Below, piece by piece: positions 1 to 6,852 of a stretch of DNA of 16,440 nucleotides. Below the pieces are notes generated by a model, which was not told where the DNA came from, did not search any database, and saw nothing but the letters and a program-made list of their open reading frames with translations. The stretch spans positions 1-16,440 of the forward strand of contig CANQCA010000021.1 of assembly GCA_947589585.1 (NCBI GenBank). The letters run 5' to 3'. A program made the position numbers and the translations under genes. This stretch comes from an uncultured Clostridia bacterium. Its GTDB lineage: Bacteria > Bacillota > Clostridia > Christensenellales > Borkfalkiaceae. Within the stretch, counting starts at the first letter, position 1. Every line of letters begins with the position of its first letter.

Positions 1-27
1 AAAAAAGTAATGTTGCAAACTGCATCA

Positions 28-73
28 GCCCTGCGGGCTGTGCACCGGGGCGCGCCGCCAAAGGCGCAAGTCA
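28..73 (+). repeat. Dispersed repeat A, copy 1
   Basis: A GC-rich block starting with the small hairpin CAGCCC-TGC-GGGCTG and running through GGGCTGTGCACCGGGGCGC and CCGCCAAAGGC. Nearly the same block recurs at 5789-5832, and its reverse complement (CGCCTTTGGCGGCGCGCCC) recurs at 7268-7286. In this copy and in the 5.8-kb copy a Rho-independent terminator hairpin follows within about 25 nt. No reading frame with a ribosome binding site covers it. The function is unknown. Confidence 0.7.
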
Positions 74-91
74 CGTCACCTCAACCAAAAT

Positions 92-117
92 AAGACACGG
101 GTTTTTGCCCGTGTCTT
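92..117 (+). terminator. Hairpin terminator AAGACACGGG/CCCGTGTCTT
   Basis: A perfect 10-bp stem (92-101 with 108-117) around a TTTTTG loop, followed by a T-rich stretch (GTTTTGTA). Its AAGACACGG stem core recurs in the terminator at 6681-6712. The gene it ends would lie left of the window, or it belongs to repeat A. Confidence 0.7.
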
Positions 118-176
118 GTTTTGTATTGTGAAGCGGTTTGTATGCGGGCTCTTGCAGCTCCTAACCGAGAATAAAC

Positions 177-262
177 AGGGCTCCCATAAAAAGACGCAGT
201 ATTTTTATGGGAAGAGGCGGGCATGGCGGCGCAAAATTGCCCTTTCGGTTTGCGAAAAGGGC
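177..262 (-). repeat. Dispersed repeat B, copy 1 (two hairpins)
   Basis: Positions 177-228 match the reverse complement of 7693-7744 at 51 of 52 bases by eye. The block contains a 10-bp stem CCCATAAAAA/TTTTTATGGG (183-192 with 202-211) around a 9-nt loop GACGCAGTA. A second hairpin, GCCCTTTCG...CGAAAAGGGC, sits at 239-262 and corresponds to the AGCTCTTT...AAAGAGCT hairpin at 7659-7683. The order of modules is conserved between copies, so this is one composite element rather than two chance hairpins. Confidence 0.8.
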
Positions 263-485
263 TCAAAAGCGTATCTTGCTCGATTGCTGCAAGCAAGTTA
301 TGCAAAGCCGTGTCTGCTTTTTGCTTTTTATGAAGCCGGGCATTCAAAATCGGGCTATCCTTAATTTCTGTTCTTGAATCGGAAGCAAACCGTCTATCAA
401 GTGTCACGGTGGGGCAATAAAAAAAAGTTCAGGCAGAACTATGTTATAATAGAGTGGCGTAAGCGAAACAATACAGGAGATCCGA
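263..485. other. Non-coding stretch with a lone -10 element
   Basis: No open frame with a convincing ribosome binding site was found. A perfect TATAAT lies at 445-450, but no good -35 sits 16-18 bp upstream. It could serve the small frame at 486-620. The stretch around 305-335 (GCTTTTTGCTTTTTATGAA) loosely resembles 13831-13853 between ackA and pta. Confidence 0.4.
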
Positions 486-620
486 ATGAACTTCCGCCAC
501 CTTACCATAGTTATTCATCATTTGTTGGGGACAGCGAGGGTGTGGGGGCAAGTTCCCCTCTTTGCCCGGCTTGAAAAAAATATCAAAAATATCCCGGTTT
601 TCGGGCAGGGATTTGGGTAG
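486..620 (+). CDS. Candidate 44-residue small protein, unrecognised
   Basis: An ATG at 486 follows AGGAGA (475-480) by 5 nt and a TATAAT at 445-450 by about 35 nt, so it has expression signals most chance frames lack. The frame reads MNFRHLTIVIHHLLGTARVW and ends ...NIPVFGQGFG. It is basic, with a short hydrophobic patch, and matches no family I know. The middle of the frame contains the inverted repeat GGGCAA...TTGCCC (about 549-570), so the DNA may be a structured site, such as a remnant of a mobile-element origin, rather than a gene. Coding status is uncertain. Confidence 0.25.
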   Translation: MNFRHLTIVIHHLLGTARVWGQVPLFARLEKNIKNIPVFGQGFG

Positions 621-714
621 CCGAAAATGAAAGCGATGTATCATCTTAAACCAAAAAGCTTACATCAAAAAATATATTACTTATTTAATAAAAAATACTT
701 AGGAGGATTGACAA

Positions 715-2160
715 ATGTCAAGTATTTTGGAATGGCTGGTGGGGAATAATGTCCCTGTAATTTTCATTTTATTTCTTACTGTTATCGTCTTTCTCATTGC
801 ACTATATAAAGACGCCAACACGGTCCGCGAAATGCTGCTCAAATGCAAAGCTCTTAGCAAAAAAATATGGTATTTCAGCGTAAACAGAAAAAGAAAAAAA
901 TACAATGCGGTATTGGGATCAGCCGAATATATCAAATGGCAAAATCTGATTATGAAGACGATATACAGCCCGTTGGCCGATCGGTTCAATCAAAATGCGG
1001 ATCCCGAACATCAATGTTTCTTTGCGCATAGTCCATATTCAAATGAGAAAGACGCCCACAAATACGAGGCGCTTTGTTTTCGATCCATCAATGAATATCG
1101 TTACCCCTTCGAAGAACTCTGCAACAAGCGGGAACTCGATGTAAGAAATTTGGAAGGCAAAAGCCATAAAAAAAGTTCGCGGTCCCAAAGGGCTTATTAT
1201 CGCATGATGAAGCCGGTCGTCTCCTTTCCGAATAGCGTCGGATATATGTTGAAAGAGATCGATCTGAAGGGAAATTTCCATTTTCAAGCGTATTGCGATG
1301 TCTATTCGGAAAATATAAAGGCTTCCCATATCCTGGAATATGAATTATTTAAGCTGTATAAAAAATATCCGCGATATGTCCTATGTCCGGAACGGCAGCA
1401 GTCCGAGGCGAAACACCGTTGCCTGTATTTGGGAGCAGACGCCGCCGCTTTCTTATTGGATCTTTTGCCTATGAGAAAGAAAATTCATCAAAAGACGGCC
1501 GACTTGCCCGATGGTATCTTCGCATCCGGCGCGGGGAGGAAATCGCTGCTCAGTGTTCAGGCCATCGTATTATGTAAAAATCACAACGGCCGCTATGATG
1601 TGCTTCGCATCCGAAGGAGTGAACACGTCGACACCAAATCCGGTTTTATACAGTTTATCCCCTCGGGCGGCTTCAGCGCATTGAACTCGGGATTGGATTT
1701 TGATACACAATACTTCAATTTTTCATTGCTCAAAGCAATCCTCCGGGAATTTCTCGAAGAGTGTTACGGGGTAGAAGATTTCTCCGGCAGAAAAGACGAA
1801 TCACCCGAAAAAGTCTACGTTCATCCGATCATACAGAAGCTCCTATCCCAAAATGAGGAGATCCGCTTCGTGGGCACAGCAATGGGCTTGATCACTTTAA
1901 GGCAAGAGTTGTGCTTTGTGATCATTTTGGACGACCCGTCATTCTCGGAAGAGATCAAACAAAATGAAGAAGCAAAAAATATTATCCAGTTCGTGCCGAC
2001 GGAATGTCTGAGCGATGAGAATTTTTGGACCCATGGCTTGGGAAAGGATGAATTGACGGATGAAATGCTGCTGAATTGCACGAGCGCCGCCCTCTGGAAT
2101 TTGGTACAAAATTCTAACGTTTATCATGAAAAAATCATGGCCGAGAAGGACAAACCGTAA
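715..2160 (+). CDS. Membrane-anchored Nudix-like hydrolase, unrecognised family
   Basis: 481 residues. The start is fixed by AGGAGG at 701-706, 8 nt before the ATG. One transmembrane segment lies at about residues 13-30 (VPVIFILFLTVIVFLIALY), followed by a basic stretch (NRKRKK). A middle region (about 60-260) has no motif I recognise. Residues about 278-450 look like a Nudix fold: a strand VQAIVLCKNHNGRYDVLRIR, then PSGG (316-319), then REFLEECYGV (344-353). The Nudix box is G-x5-E-x7-REUxEExGU. Here the spacing from GG to R is about 11 residues longer than canonical, and one extra residue (Tyr351) sits between EExx and Gly. The family cleaves nucleoside diphosphates linked to another group; the substrate cannot be told. 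GC is lower than in the core genes, and the gene stands alone among repeats. It may be a cargo or stress/defence effector, which is inference only. AT-rich DNA at 660-700 may hold a weak promoter (TTACAT, 18 bp, TTTAAT). Confidence 0.7.
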   Translation: MSSILEWLVGNNVPVIFILFLTVIVFLIALYKDANTVREMLLKCKALSKKIWYFSVNRKRKKYNAVLGSAEYIKWQNLIMKTIYSPLADRFNQNADPEHQCFFAHSPYSNEKDAHKYEALCFRSINEYRYPFEELCNKRELDVRNLEGKSHKKSSRSQRAYYRMMKPVVSFPNSVGYMLKEIDLKGNFHFQAYCDVYSENIKASHILEYELFKLYKKYPRYVLCPERQQSEAKHRCLYLGADAAAFLLDLLPMRKKIHQKTADLPDGIFASGAGRKSLLSVQAIVLCKNHNGRYDVLRIRRSEHVDTKSGFIQFIPSGGFSALNSGLDFDTQYFNFSLLKAILREFLEECYGVEDFSGRKDESPEKVYVHPIIQKLLSQNEEIRFVGTAMGLITLRQELCFVIILDDPSFSEEIKQNEEAKNIIQFVPTECLSDENFWTHGLGKDELTDEMLLNCTSAALWNLVQNSNVYHEKIMAEKDKP

Positions 2161-2403
2161 TCTTGCATAGCCGGCTCCCCTACCCGCACGCCTTGTTGTC
2201 CCCTTTTTTGAAGTTTGCGGCGCCGAGATGAAATCCGAAGATTGTTTTGCACGCAACGTCGCTGCCCGAAATGGAAGCTGTGAAGGAAAATGCCCATACC
2301 ATGTCCGAGATACAGGTACTCATCGCGGCTGCGGAGATAGGATTTTTTATATCAACGATTCTGCGTGCTTTATTTCATGCGGGATAGTCGCTCGAAGAGA
2401 TGG
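2161..2403. other. Gene-free stretch with possible gene remnant
   Basis: Downstream of the Nudix gene. A short plus frame from an ATG at 2271 reads MEAVKENAHTMSEIQVLIAA and stops near 2387. It has no ribosome binding site. Part of it (KNAHTMSE) is repeated near 6.64 kb, which suggests debris of a duplicated gene. No terminator was seen immediately after 2160. Confidence 0.35.
2287..2310 (+). repeat. 24-nt exact direct repeat, copy 1
   Basis: The 24 nt starting AAAATGCCCATACCATGTCC are identical to 6633-6656. In both copies one frame gives N-A-H-T-M-S-E preceded by K or KE, so they may be two remnants of one coding sequence. Confidence 0.6.
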
Positions 2404-2476
2404 GAGGCGAAGCCGCGACCGTTTGTCCCTCTTCGGGCATGGGCTGCGCCTTCCGGCTCTTTCCGCAAGCGGAGAG
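2404..2476 (+). repeat. Diverged copy of tRNA-fragment repeat
   Basis: It aligns to about 7605-7679. Shared pieces are CGACC, GTCCCTC, TCGGGCATGGGCT, GCCTT and GCTCTTTCCGCAA in the same order. In the 7.6-kb copy the left part is the 3' half of tRNA-Pro up to the anticodon loop; here that part is eroded (GGGAGGCGAAGCCGCGACC against GGGATTTGAACCCACGACC). An intrinsic terminator follows at 2502. Confidence 0.55.
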
Positions 2477-2501
2477 CGCAACCGGCTTTTCGATCCGCTG
2501 A

Positions 2502-2529
2502 AAAAGAGCAGTCTTATGACTGCTCTTTT
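2502..2529 (+). terminator. Bidirectional hairpin terminator (AAAAGAGCAGTC)
   Basis: A perfect 12-bp stem (2502-2513 with 2518-2529) with loop TTAT, A-tract before and T-tract after. The core GAGCAGTC/GACTGCTC is shared with the hairpins at 5844-5875, 7215-7244 and 7799-7828. Confidence 0.8.
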
Positions 2530-2799
2530 GTGTGAACTTTCGCGGAAAAGTGCTTCGACGGCAAGTCGGGGTCGGAATTCGTCCAAGCGAATTCCGCCCG
2601 CCCAGATGTGCACGTCTACCCGTTATTCACTCCCGTCGCACGGATGCGGATCGTGATCGTGTGATACCCGGGATGGGCTGATACCTACTCCTCCGTTAAA
2701 GACGCGGCGGGCGTACCGCCGAGGCGGACAGTGCGGACAGGATGACCGCCAACCATTCTCGTTTTTAACTCGTTTGAGATTACCTGCTGAAATTTTCTT
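2530..2799. other. Gene-free stretch downstream of the lipoprotein gene
   Basis: No gene with start signals was found on either strand. A short GC-rich stem GGCGG...CCGCC lies near 2706-2721. A clear T-tract terminator for the minus-strand lipoprotein gene is not visible; only weak symmetry (CTCGTTT repeated) lies at 2758-2777. Confidence 0.4.
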
Positions 2800-5310
2800 T
2801 TATGGCATAGCCGTAACCGTAACAGAAACTGTTCCTATATAAAAATCCTTAAAGATTGCGTTTTCTGCTTGACACTTAAATGTCCAAACATTTGACTTTA
2901 AAGATGAAAGAGATATTTCACAAGTGAATGAGTGCGTTCCCCAATTTTTATTCGTTGAACTGCCTCCATGTTCTATCTTTTCTGACCATATTGAAACACC
3001 TTCTGAATCATACAAATAAATTTTTTGGTAACAATTATCCACTTCTTTAATTTCGTAATTGACAGTAACCGTCAATTTGGAGAAGCCCATAGTTCGCATC
3101 ATTTCCAAATCTTTAGTAAGTGTAAATGTATCTGTGGTATAATGCCCGCTACCGTTTATCTTGTGACTACCTGTACGTATGGTGGCGTTAAAAACCTCCG
3201 CCGGTAGCAGATTCCACCCGGCACTGACCGCAACCGATGAAGCGATGTTCCATTCGGATACACCATTACCCATCTTGTCTGTGACGCGCTTACCGATATA
3301 AAACCAGCCATCAAACGTATATCCTTCTCTCGTCGGAACGGGGAGAGAGAATGCGCTCCCGTAGGTCACTTGCTTCGTGCCGTCGCTCAGAGAGCCGCCG
3401 TTTACATTAAAAGAAATGGTATAAGTATTTGCCGTCCAATCCGCATAGAGCGTGATGCTTCCCGTGGCCATATAGGGAGATGTCAGCTTCGTCCCCGATG
3501 AGGTCTTCCAATAGTTGAAGGTATACCCCTCCTTCGTGCATGCGGGAAGTTCCATTGGCTCCCCCTTATAGGCAGTCTTCGCCCCAACACTTGTTCCGCC
3601 GTTTGTATTGAAGGTTATGGTATATTCTATCCTGCGATATTGCGCCGTCAGGGTGACGTCTTCTGCGATATTCCACACGGCAAGGCCGACCCCGTTTGCG
3701 TTGGTCAGTTGGGTAGAACGGTCATACCAACCGAGGAATTCAAAATTTTCCTTGGAGGCGGGAGGCAGGGAGAATGCTTTACCGAAGGTCACCTTGACTT
3801 TCGTCTCGGAACTTCCCGACAGCTTTCCGCCGTCCGTTTGCAGGGTGACGGTGTACTCATTGGGGTCCCAAACAGCCGTCAGCGTTACACTCGAGGAAGG
3901 GGTAAAGCTCTCTCCTTGCAGGATGTTTCCGTCGGCCGTTTTCCAGCCGCCGAAAGTATATCCCGCAAAGGTGGGCTTCGGAAGTTGGACGGAGCTGCCC
4001 TTATCCACGGTCTTTGAAGGGACCGAGCTCCCGCCGCCCGTAAAGAAGGAGACGGTGTATTGGATCTTGGAAAAGCGTGCCACGGCAGTGATGTCCCCGT
4101 CGATATGCCATTTGCCGAGGCCGTTTCCCTCTTCATCGGTCAGCTGAACATCCTTTTCGGTAAACCAACCCATAAAGGTGTACAGATCATCCGTTACGGT
4201 CGGCTTCGGAAATTTGTATTCCTCATCGAACGTTGTCTTTGCGGTACTTGTCTCCCCCTCGCCGCCTTGCAATGTTGCGATATTTTCGTCCACGCTGAAC
4301 GTGACCGTGTAGGTATTGGGCGACCACTTCGCCGTCAGCGTCTCGCTCTTCGAAGGGCGATACGGAACATAGGGATCTATCCTTTTCCCCTCTTCGTTTT
4401 CCCATCCCTGAAGGGTGTAGCCCGTGCGAGTCGGTTGCGGCAAGGTTTGATCGCGGCCATTGCGTCCCGTGAACGTTTGTGTGGGATCCCCGTTGGCGGG
4501 ATCTAAAGTCAAAGTACAGTTATAGTACTTGACATAGAACGATGTCACGGTGCCCGTAATTTCGCCCACAAAGTCATAACCGAAACCGTTGCGGGAAGTA
4601 GACCAGCCCAAGATCTCGGTTCCGTCGGAGAGCGCCTTGGGAGCGACCTCCGAAATATCCGTGCCGTGCTCGACCTGTGTTTCCTCAAGAAGGGTGTTCC
4701 CGTCATAAGAATAGAAACGGACGTTATATTTTGTCGTTTCGAAGAGGGCATAAAGCGTGATCCGGCCGTTAGCGTCAGCGAGCGCGGATAGCGTCTTATT
4801 CATGAGCATGCCGTTTTCGATCTTTGTTCCGCTCGTATCCTGCGCCGTATACCAGCCGAGGAAATTTTCTCCTATGACGTCCAGCTCTTCGGGAAGGCCC
4901 TGAACCTCTTGATCATAGGCGATATCCAGGGTGCGCAGCCCCGCATCGGACGCCTTCCCATAGTTTAGCTGCAGAGTGAAGCGCTTTGCTTCCCATCGGG
5001 GATACAGGATCATGTTCTTATCGTCGGTGAACGCCGAAACGCACAGACCGCTCGAAGAGACATATTTCGTTCCCCCCTCTTCCGTATCGAAGAGACCTGA
5101 AAAGTCGTACCCTTCCCGTTGCGGGATCTCCTCGAGATGATAATTTTCTCCATGTTTGACCTCGATCTCATAGATCTTCCCGTCGATCGCATACGACAGC
5201 TTGTAGATCTCAGGTTCCTCCCAAGGGAGATCGCACCCCGTCAAAAGCACGGAAAACGCTAGAATGAGCGCCATGAAAAGGGTGCATTTCTTCAGGAAAC
5301 TTTTTTTCAT
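2800..5310 (-). CDS. Surface lipoprotein with InlB-type repeats
   Basis: 836 residues. A lysine-rich start and hydrophobic core lead to the lipobox LTGC with Cys26, so it is probably exported and lipid-anchored. About nine repeats of 65-80 residues of the Listeria-Bacteroides/InlB B-repeat type (PF09479) fill residues about 37-703. Each has a GY(T/D)FxGW-like core followed by a LTAxW-like strand. From the fourth repeat on, short and long forms alternate: the long ones add LT(D/N)xxGxGLxxWNI. Residues about 705-836 form a different, beta-rich C-terminal region whose DNA (2800-3190) is much more AT-rich than the repeats. The start is supported by GGAGG (5318-5322) and a near-consensus promoter. 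Repeats of this type usually serve as spacers or adhesin modules at the cell surface; the ligand is unknown. It is transcribed divergently from the broken XRE gene. Confidence 0.85.
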   Translation of the reverse strand: MKKSFLKKCTLFMALILAFSVLLTGCDLPWEEPEIYKLSYAIDGKIYEIEVKHGENYHLEEIPQREGYDFSGLFDTEEGGTKYVSSSGLCVSAFTDDKNMILYPRWEAKRFTLQLNYGKASDAGLRTLDIAYDQEVQGLPEELDVIGENFLGWYTAQDTSGTKIENGMLMNKTLSALADANGRITLYALFETTKYNVRFYSYDGNTLLEETQVEHGTDISEVAPKALSDGTEILGWSTSRNGFGYDFVGEITGTVTSFYVKYYNCTLTLDPANGDPTQTFTGRNGRDQTLPQPTRTGYTLQGWENEEGKRIDPYVPYRPSKSETLTAKWSPNTYTVTFSVDENIATLQGGEGETSTAKTTFDEEYKFPKPTVTDDLYTFMGWFTEKDVQLTDEEGNGLGKWHIDGDITAVARFSKIQYTVSFFTGGGSSVPSKTVDKGSSVQLPKPTFAGYTFGGWKTADGNILQGESFTPSSSVTLTAVWDPNEYTVTLQTDGGKLSGSSETKVKVTFGKAFSLPPASKENFEFLGWYDRSTQLTNANGVGLAVWNIAEDVTLTAQYRRIEYTITFNTNGGTSVGAKTAYKGEPMELPACTKEGYTFNYWKTSSGTKLTSPYMATGSITLYADWTANTYTISFNVNGGSLSDGTKQVTYGSAFSLPVPTREGYTFDGWFYIGKRVTDKMGNGVSEWNIASSVAVSAGWNLLPAEVFNATIRTGSHKINGSGHYTTDTFTLTKDLEMMRTMGFSKLTVTVNYEIKEVDNCYQKIYLYDSEGVSIWSEKIEHGGSSTNKNWGTHSFTCEISLSSLKSNVWTFKCQAENAIFKDFYIGTVSVTVTAMP

Positions 5311-5339
5311 CTTTGAGCCTCCAACGATTTATCAGCATA

Positions 5340-5368
5340 ATTATATCGATTTTTCGATATCGCGTCAA
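5340..5368 (-). promoter_or_regulatory. Strong sigma-A promoter of the lipoprotein gene
   Basis: On the minus strand, TTGACG (5363-5368), exactly 17 bp, then TATAAT (5340-5345). The -10 lies 17 bp before the GGAGG ribosome binding site and 29 bp before the ATG. Confidence 0.85.
5343..5360. promoter_or_regulatory. Palindrome in promoter spacer, possible operator
   Basis: ATATCGA-TTTT-TCGATAT, a perfect 7-bp inverted repeat, fills most of the spacer between the -35 and -10 elements. A second small inverted repeat, CGTTA-N6-TAACG, lies at 5377-5392, nearer the XRE gene. The placement suits a repressor site; the neighbouring XRE gene would be the natural candidate but is now broken. Confidence 0.45.
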
Positions 5369-5414
5369 CGGTTTGGCGTTATGTTTCTAACGTAAAAAAG
5401 CTTATACCGGGGCC

Positions 5415-5734
5415 ATGAATGTTATGGAAAGGATCGGGCGGCTACGTGATGCACGCGGGTGGAGCGCCAATCAACGCGCATCGGAAACAGGGCTTGCGCG
5501 ATCGGCCGTTTCCACCCTTCTAGCAAAGGCCAATTCACTGCCGAGCCAAGATCCCCTCATGCTGCTTTGCAAGCGTTCGGCATGGCCCTCGCGCAATTCC
5601 TCATGGGGGAAGAGAAAAACGAACTTGTAAACACACAGGGAAAATTCTTCGCGCAACACAGAAAGCTTTCCGTGAAAACAAGCATCGATCGCACCTGTCG
5701 AAGATTCACTTTCAACATACGAAAAATCTGTTGA
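5415..5734 (+). pseudogene. XRE-family helix-turn-helix regulator, frameshifted
   Basis: The first frame reads MNVMERIGRLRDARGWSANQ and continues through an HTH-like segment (ASETGLARSAVSTLLAKA) to LLCK. The family-typical continuation (AFGMALAQFLMGEEKNELVN) is then found in the next frame. Restoring one G near 5573 (AAG to AAGG) would join CK to AFGM. After about 5640 even the second frame loses family resemblance, so the 3' end seems decayed. The start has only a poor ribosome binding site (CCGGGG). Codons such as those for R8 and R22 replace residues that are usually hydrophobic or lysine in relatives, consistent with decay. It lies divergent to the lipoprotein gene. A single-base sequencing error is an alternative, but the ragged 3' end argues against it. 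Confidence 0.75.
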
Positions 5735-5754
5735 CCGACGAATTCGCACGAACT

Positions 5755-5832
5755 TGAGGGTGGAGCATCGCAGTTCCGCTCAACATCCAACCGGGCTGTG
5801 CACCGGGGCGCTCCGCCAAAGGCACAAGTCCT
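5755..5832 (+). repeat. Dispersed repeat A, copy 2
   Basis: 5789-5832 repeats the block at 28-73 with few changes (GGGCTGTGCACCGGGGCGC, then CCGCCAAAGGC). Its left part (TTGAGGGTGGAGCATCGCAG) matches the reverse complement of about 7513-7532, so the third copy near 7.5 kb shares both ends. A terminator hairpin follows at 5844. Confidence 0.7.
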
Positions 5833-5843
5833 CCATCAACCGA

Positions 5844-5875
5844 CAGAAAGAGCAGTCACATGACTGCTCTTTCTG
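5844..5875 (+). terminator. Bidirectional hairpin terminator (AGAGCAGTC core)
   Basis: A perfect 14-bp stem CAGAAAGAGCAGTC/GACTGCTCTTTCTG with loop ACAT. It is placed to end transcription of the broken minus-strand gene at 5925 or of the XRE remnant from the left. Confidence 0.75.
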
Positions 5876-5924
5876 CTATTGTGCAATTCGATATCGTCTT
5901 GCTGCACGCGCAATTTATAATGAA

Positions 5925-6571
5925 TTATTGCTGCCCATTTTCTCCATATAAGCATTCTTTGATCTTCTCTTTTTGTCTTTCCAACCGCTTGCGGACAAAT
6001 TCTAAATACTTCGTCTTCAAGGTTCCTCTGTCGTATGAAGGGGCTTCAAGCCATTCCATATCCTCGTGTTTCGTAAATGAATATTTGGTTTCAATTTCTT
6101 CCAAACTTCGATTGCTTAAATAAGTAGCATCTTGGTAAAGGGTATTTTTGCCCTTTGATCTATTATCGGCTTCGGGTAAATAACATATATTCCCAAACGA
6201 ACTGATTGGAAGCTTTAACTTTTCGGAATCAGGCTTAGACTTATTTATATTGTCTAAATAAGAACGCAAAATTCCTTTCGTCGCTAAATGCTCAATATCA
6301 AACCGTTCTTCACTTAACTGCTCTCCCGCCTTGAATGTCTGGGAATAGATAACGTTAAGCAGAATTTTGTCGCATTCATTAGGGTTGGCAATACGTTTTT
6401 CTTCATCACGTTCTGCAAGCACGCTCTCCAACCATAAATCCAAAGACTTTTCAAATTCATCCCATCTGACATCTCTACTGTAATAAGAATAAAGAGATCA
6501 AGAGAAATGGCTATGGCATAATTAGAATCTGCTTCAAATAACACGGTGAAAAAGCTTTCCCCGCATTTTAT
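5925..6571 (-). pseudogene. Remnant of DUF262/DUF1524 (GmrSD-like) protein, C-terminal part
   Basis: The intact part from 6443 gives 172 residues containing FDIEHLATKG and, about 45 residues on, ISSFGNICYLPEADNRSKGK. This matches the EH...GN(L)xxLP..N.SKG pattern of the HNH-like DUF1524 nuclease domain at the C-terminus of DUF262 proteins (GmrSD-type modification-dependent restriction enzymes and relatives). Upstream, another frame gives FTVLFEADSNYAIAISLDLF. It would continue smoothly as YSYYSRDVRWDEFEKSLDLW if one T were restored at the AAA run at 6491-6493. No N-terminal DUF262 region (DGQQR motif) is present, so the 5' part is deleted. AT-rich compared with core genes. Stop at 5925. Confidence 0.6.
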
Positions 6572-6632
6572 ATTAATTTCAATTTACGTAAGAAACTCAA
6601 CCTAAACAAAGGCACGGTTTTATCCGTGATGA

Positions 6633-6656
6633 AAAATGCCCATACCATGTCCGAGA
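6633..6656 (+). repeat. 24-nt exact direct repeat, copy 2
   Basis: Identical to 2287-2310. It lies just beside the 5' break of the DUF262-like remnant and 25 nt from a terminator. Confidence 0.6.
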
Positions 6657-6680
6657 CGGACGGCAAATTTTGCAAGATAC

Positions 6681-6712
6681 AAAAAGACACGGAGACATGT
6701 CCGTGTCTTTTT
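6681..6712 (-). terminator. Hairpin terminator AAAAAGACACGGA/TCCGTGTCTTTTT
   Basis: A perfect 13-bp stem with a 6-nt loop (GACATG) and T-tracts on both strands. It ends the minus-strand unit that starts at 7047. The core GACACGG is shared with the terminator at 92-117. Confidence 0.85.
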
Positions 6713-6745
6713 CGTATCAAGGTATTCCACCTCTTTATCTGATTT

Positions 6746-6814
6746 CTATTCGATTTTGGGGAGGGCGTACTCATCCCCAACTGTTTCGTGAAGGATGTCT
6801 GTGACGTAGGTCAT
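6746..6814 (-). CDS. Candidate 22-residue peptide downstream of the Cys-rich gene
   Basis: MTYVTDILHETVGDEYALPK ending IE. It lies 38 nt after the stop of the 6853 gene and before the terminator at 6681, so it is on the same transcript. A purine-rich stretch (GAGAGCGAG) ends about 6 nt before the ATG. The frame is open a few codons further upstream (VKRIESEIL) without a start. It could be a real small protein or the tail of a lost gene. No family is recognised. Confidence 0.25.
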   Translation of the reverse strand: MTYVTDILHETVGDEYALPKIE

Positions 6815-6852
6815 AAGGATCTCGCTCTCTATTCTTTTAACTCATAATAGAA

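Noticed and set aside
2228..2656. 142-codon plus-strand frame after the Nudix gene
   Set aside because: It runs through the tRNA-like repeat and a terminator hairpin, has no ribosome binding site and a composition typical of non-coding GC-rich DNA.
6568..6780. 70-codon minus-strand frame
   Set aside because: It crosses the 13-bp terminator hairpin at 6681-6712 and has no ribosome binding site.
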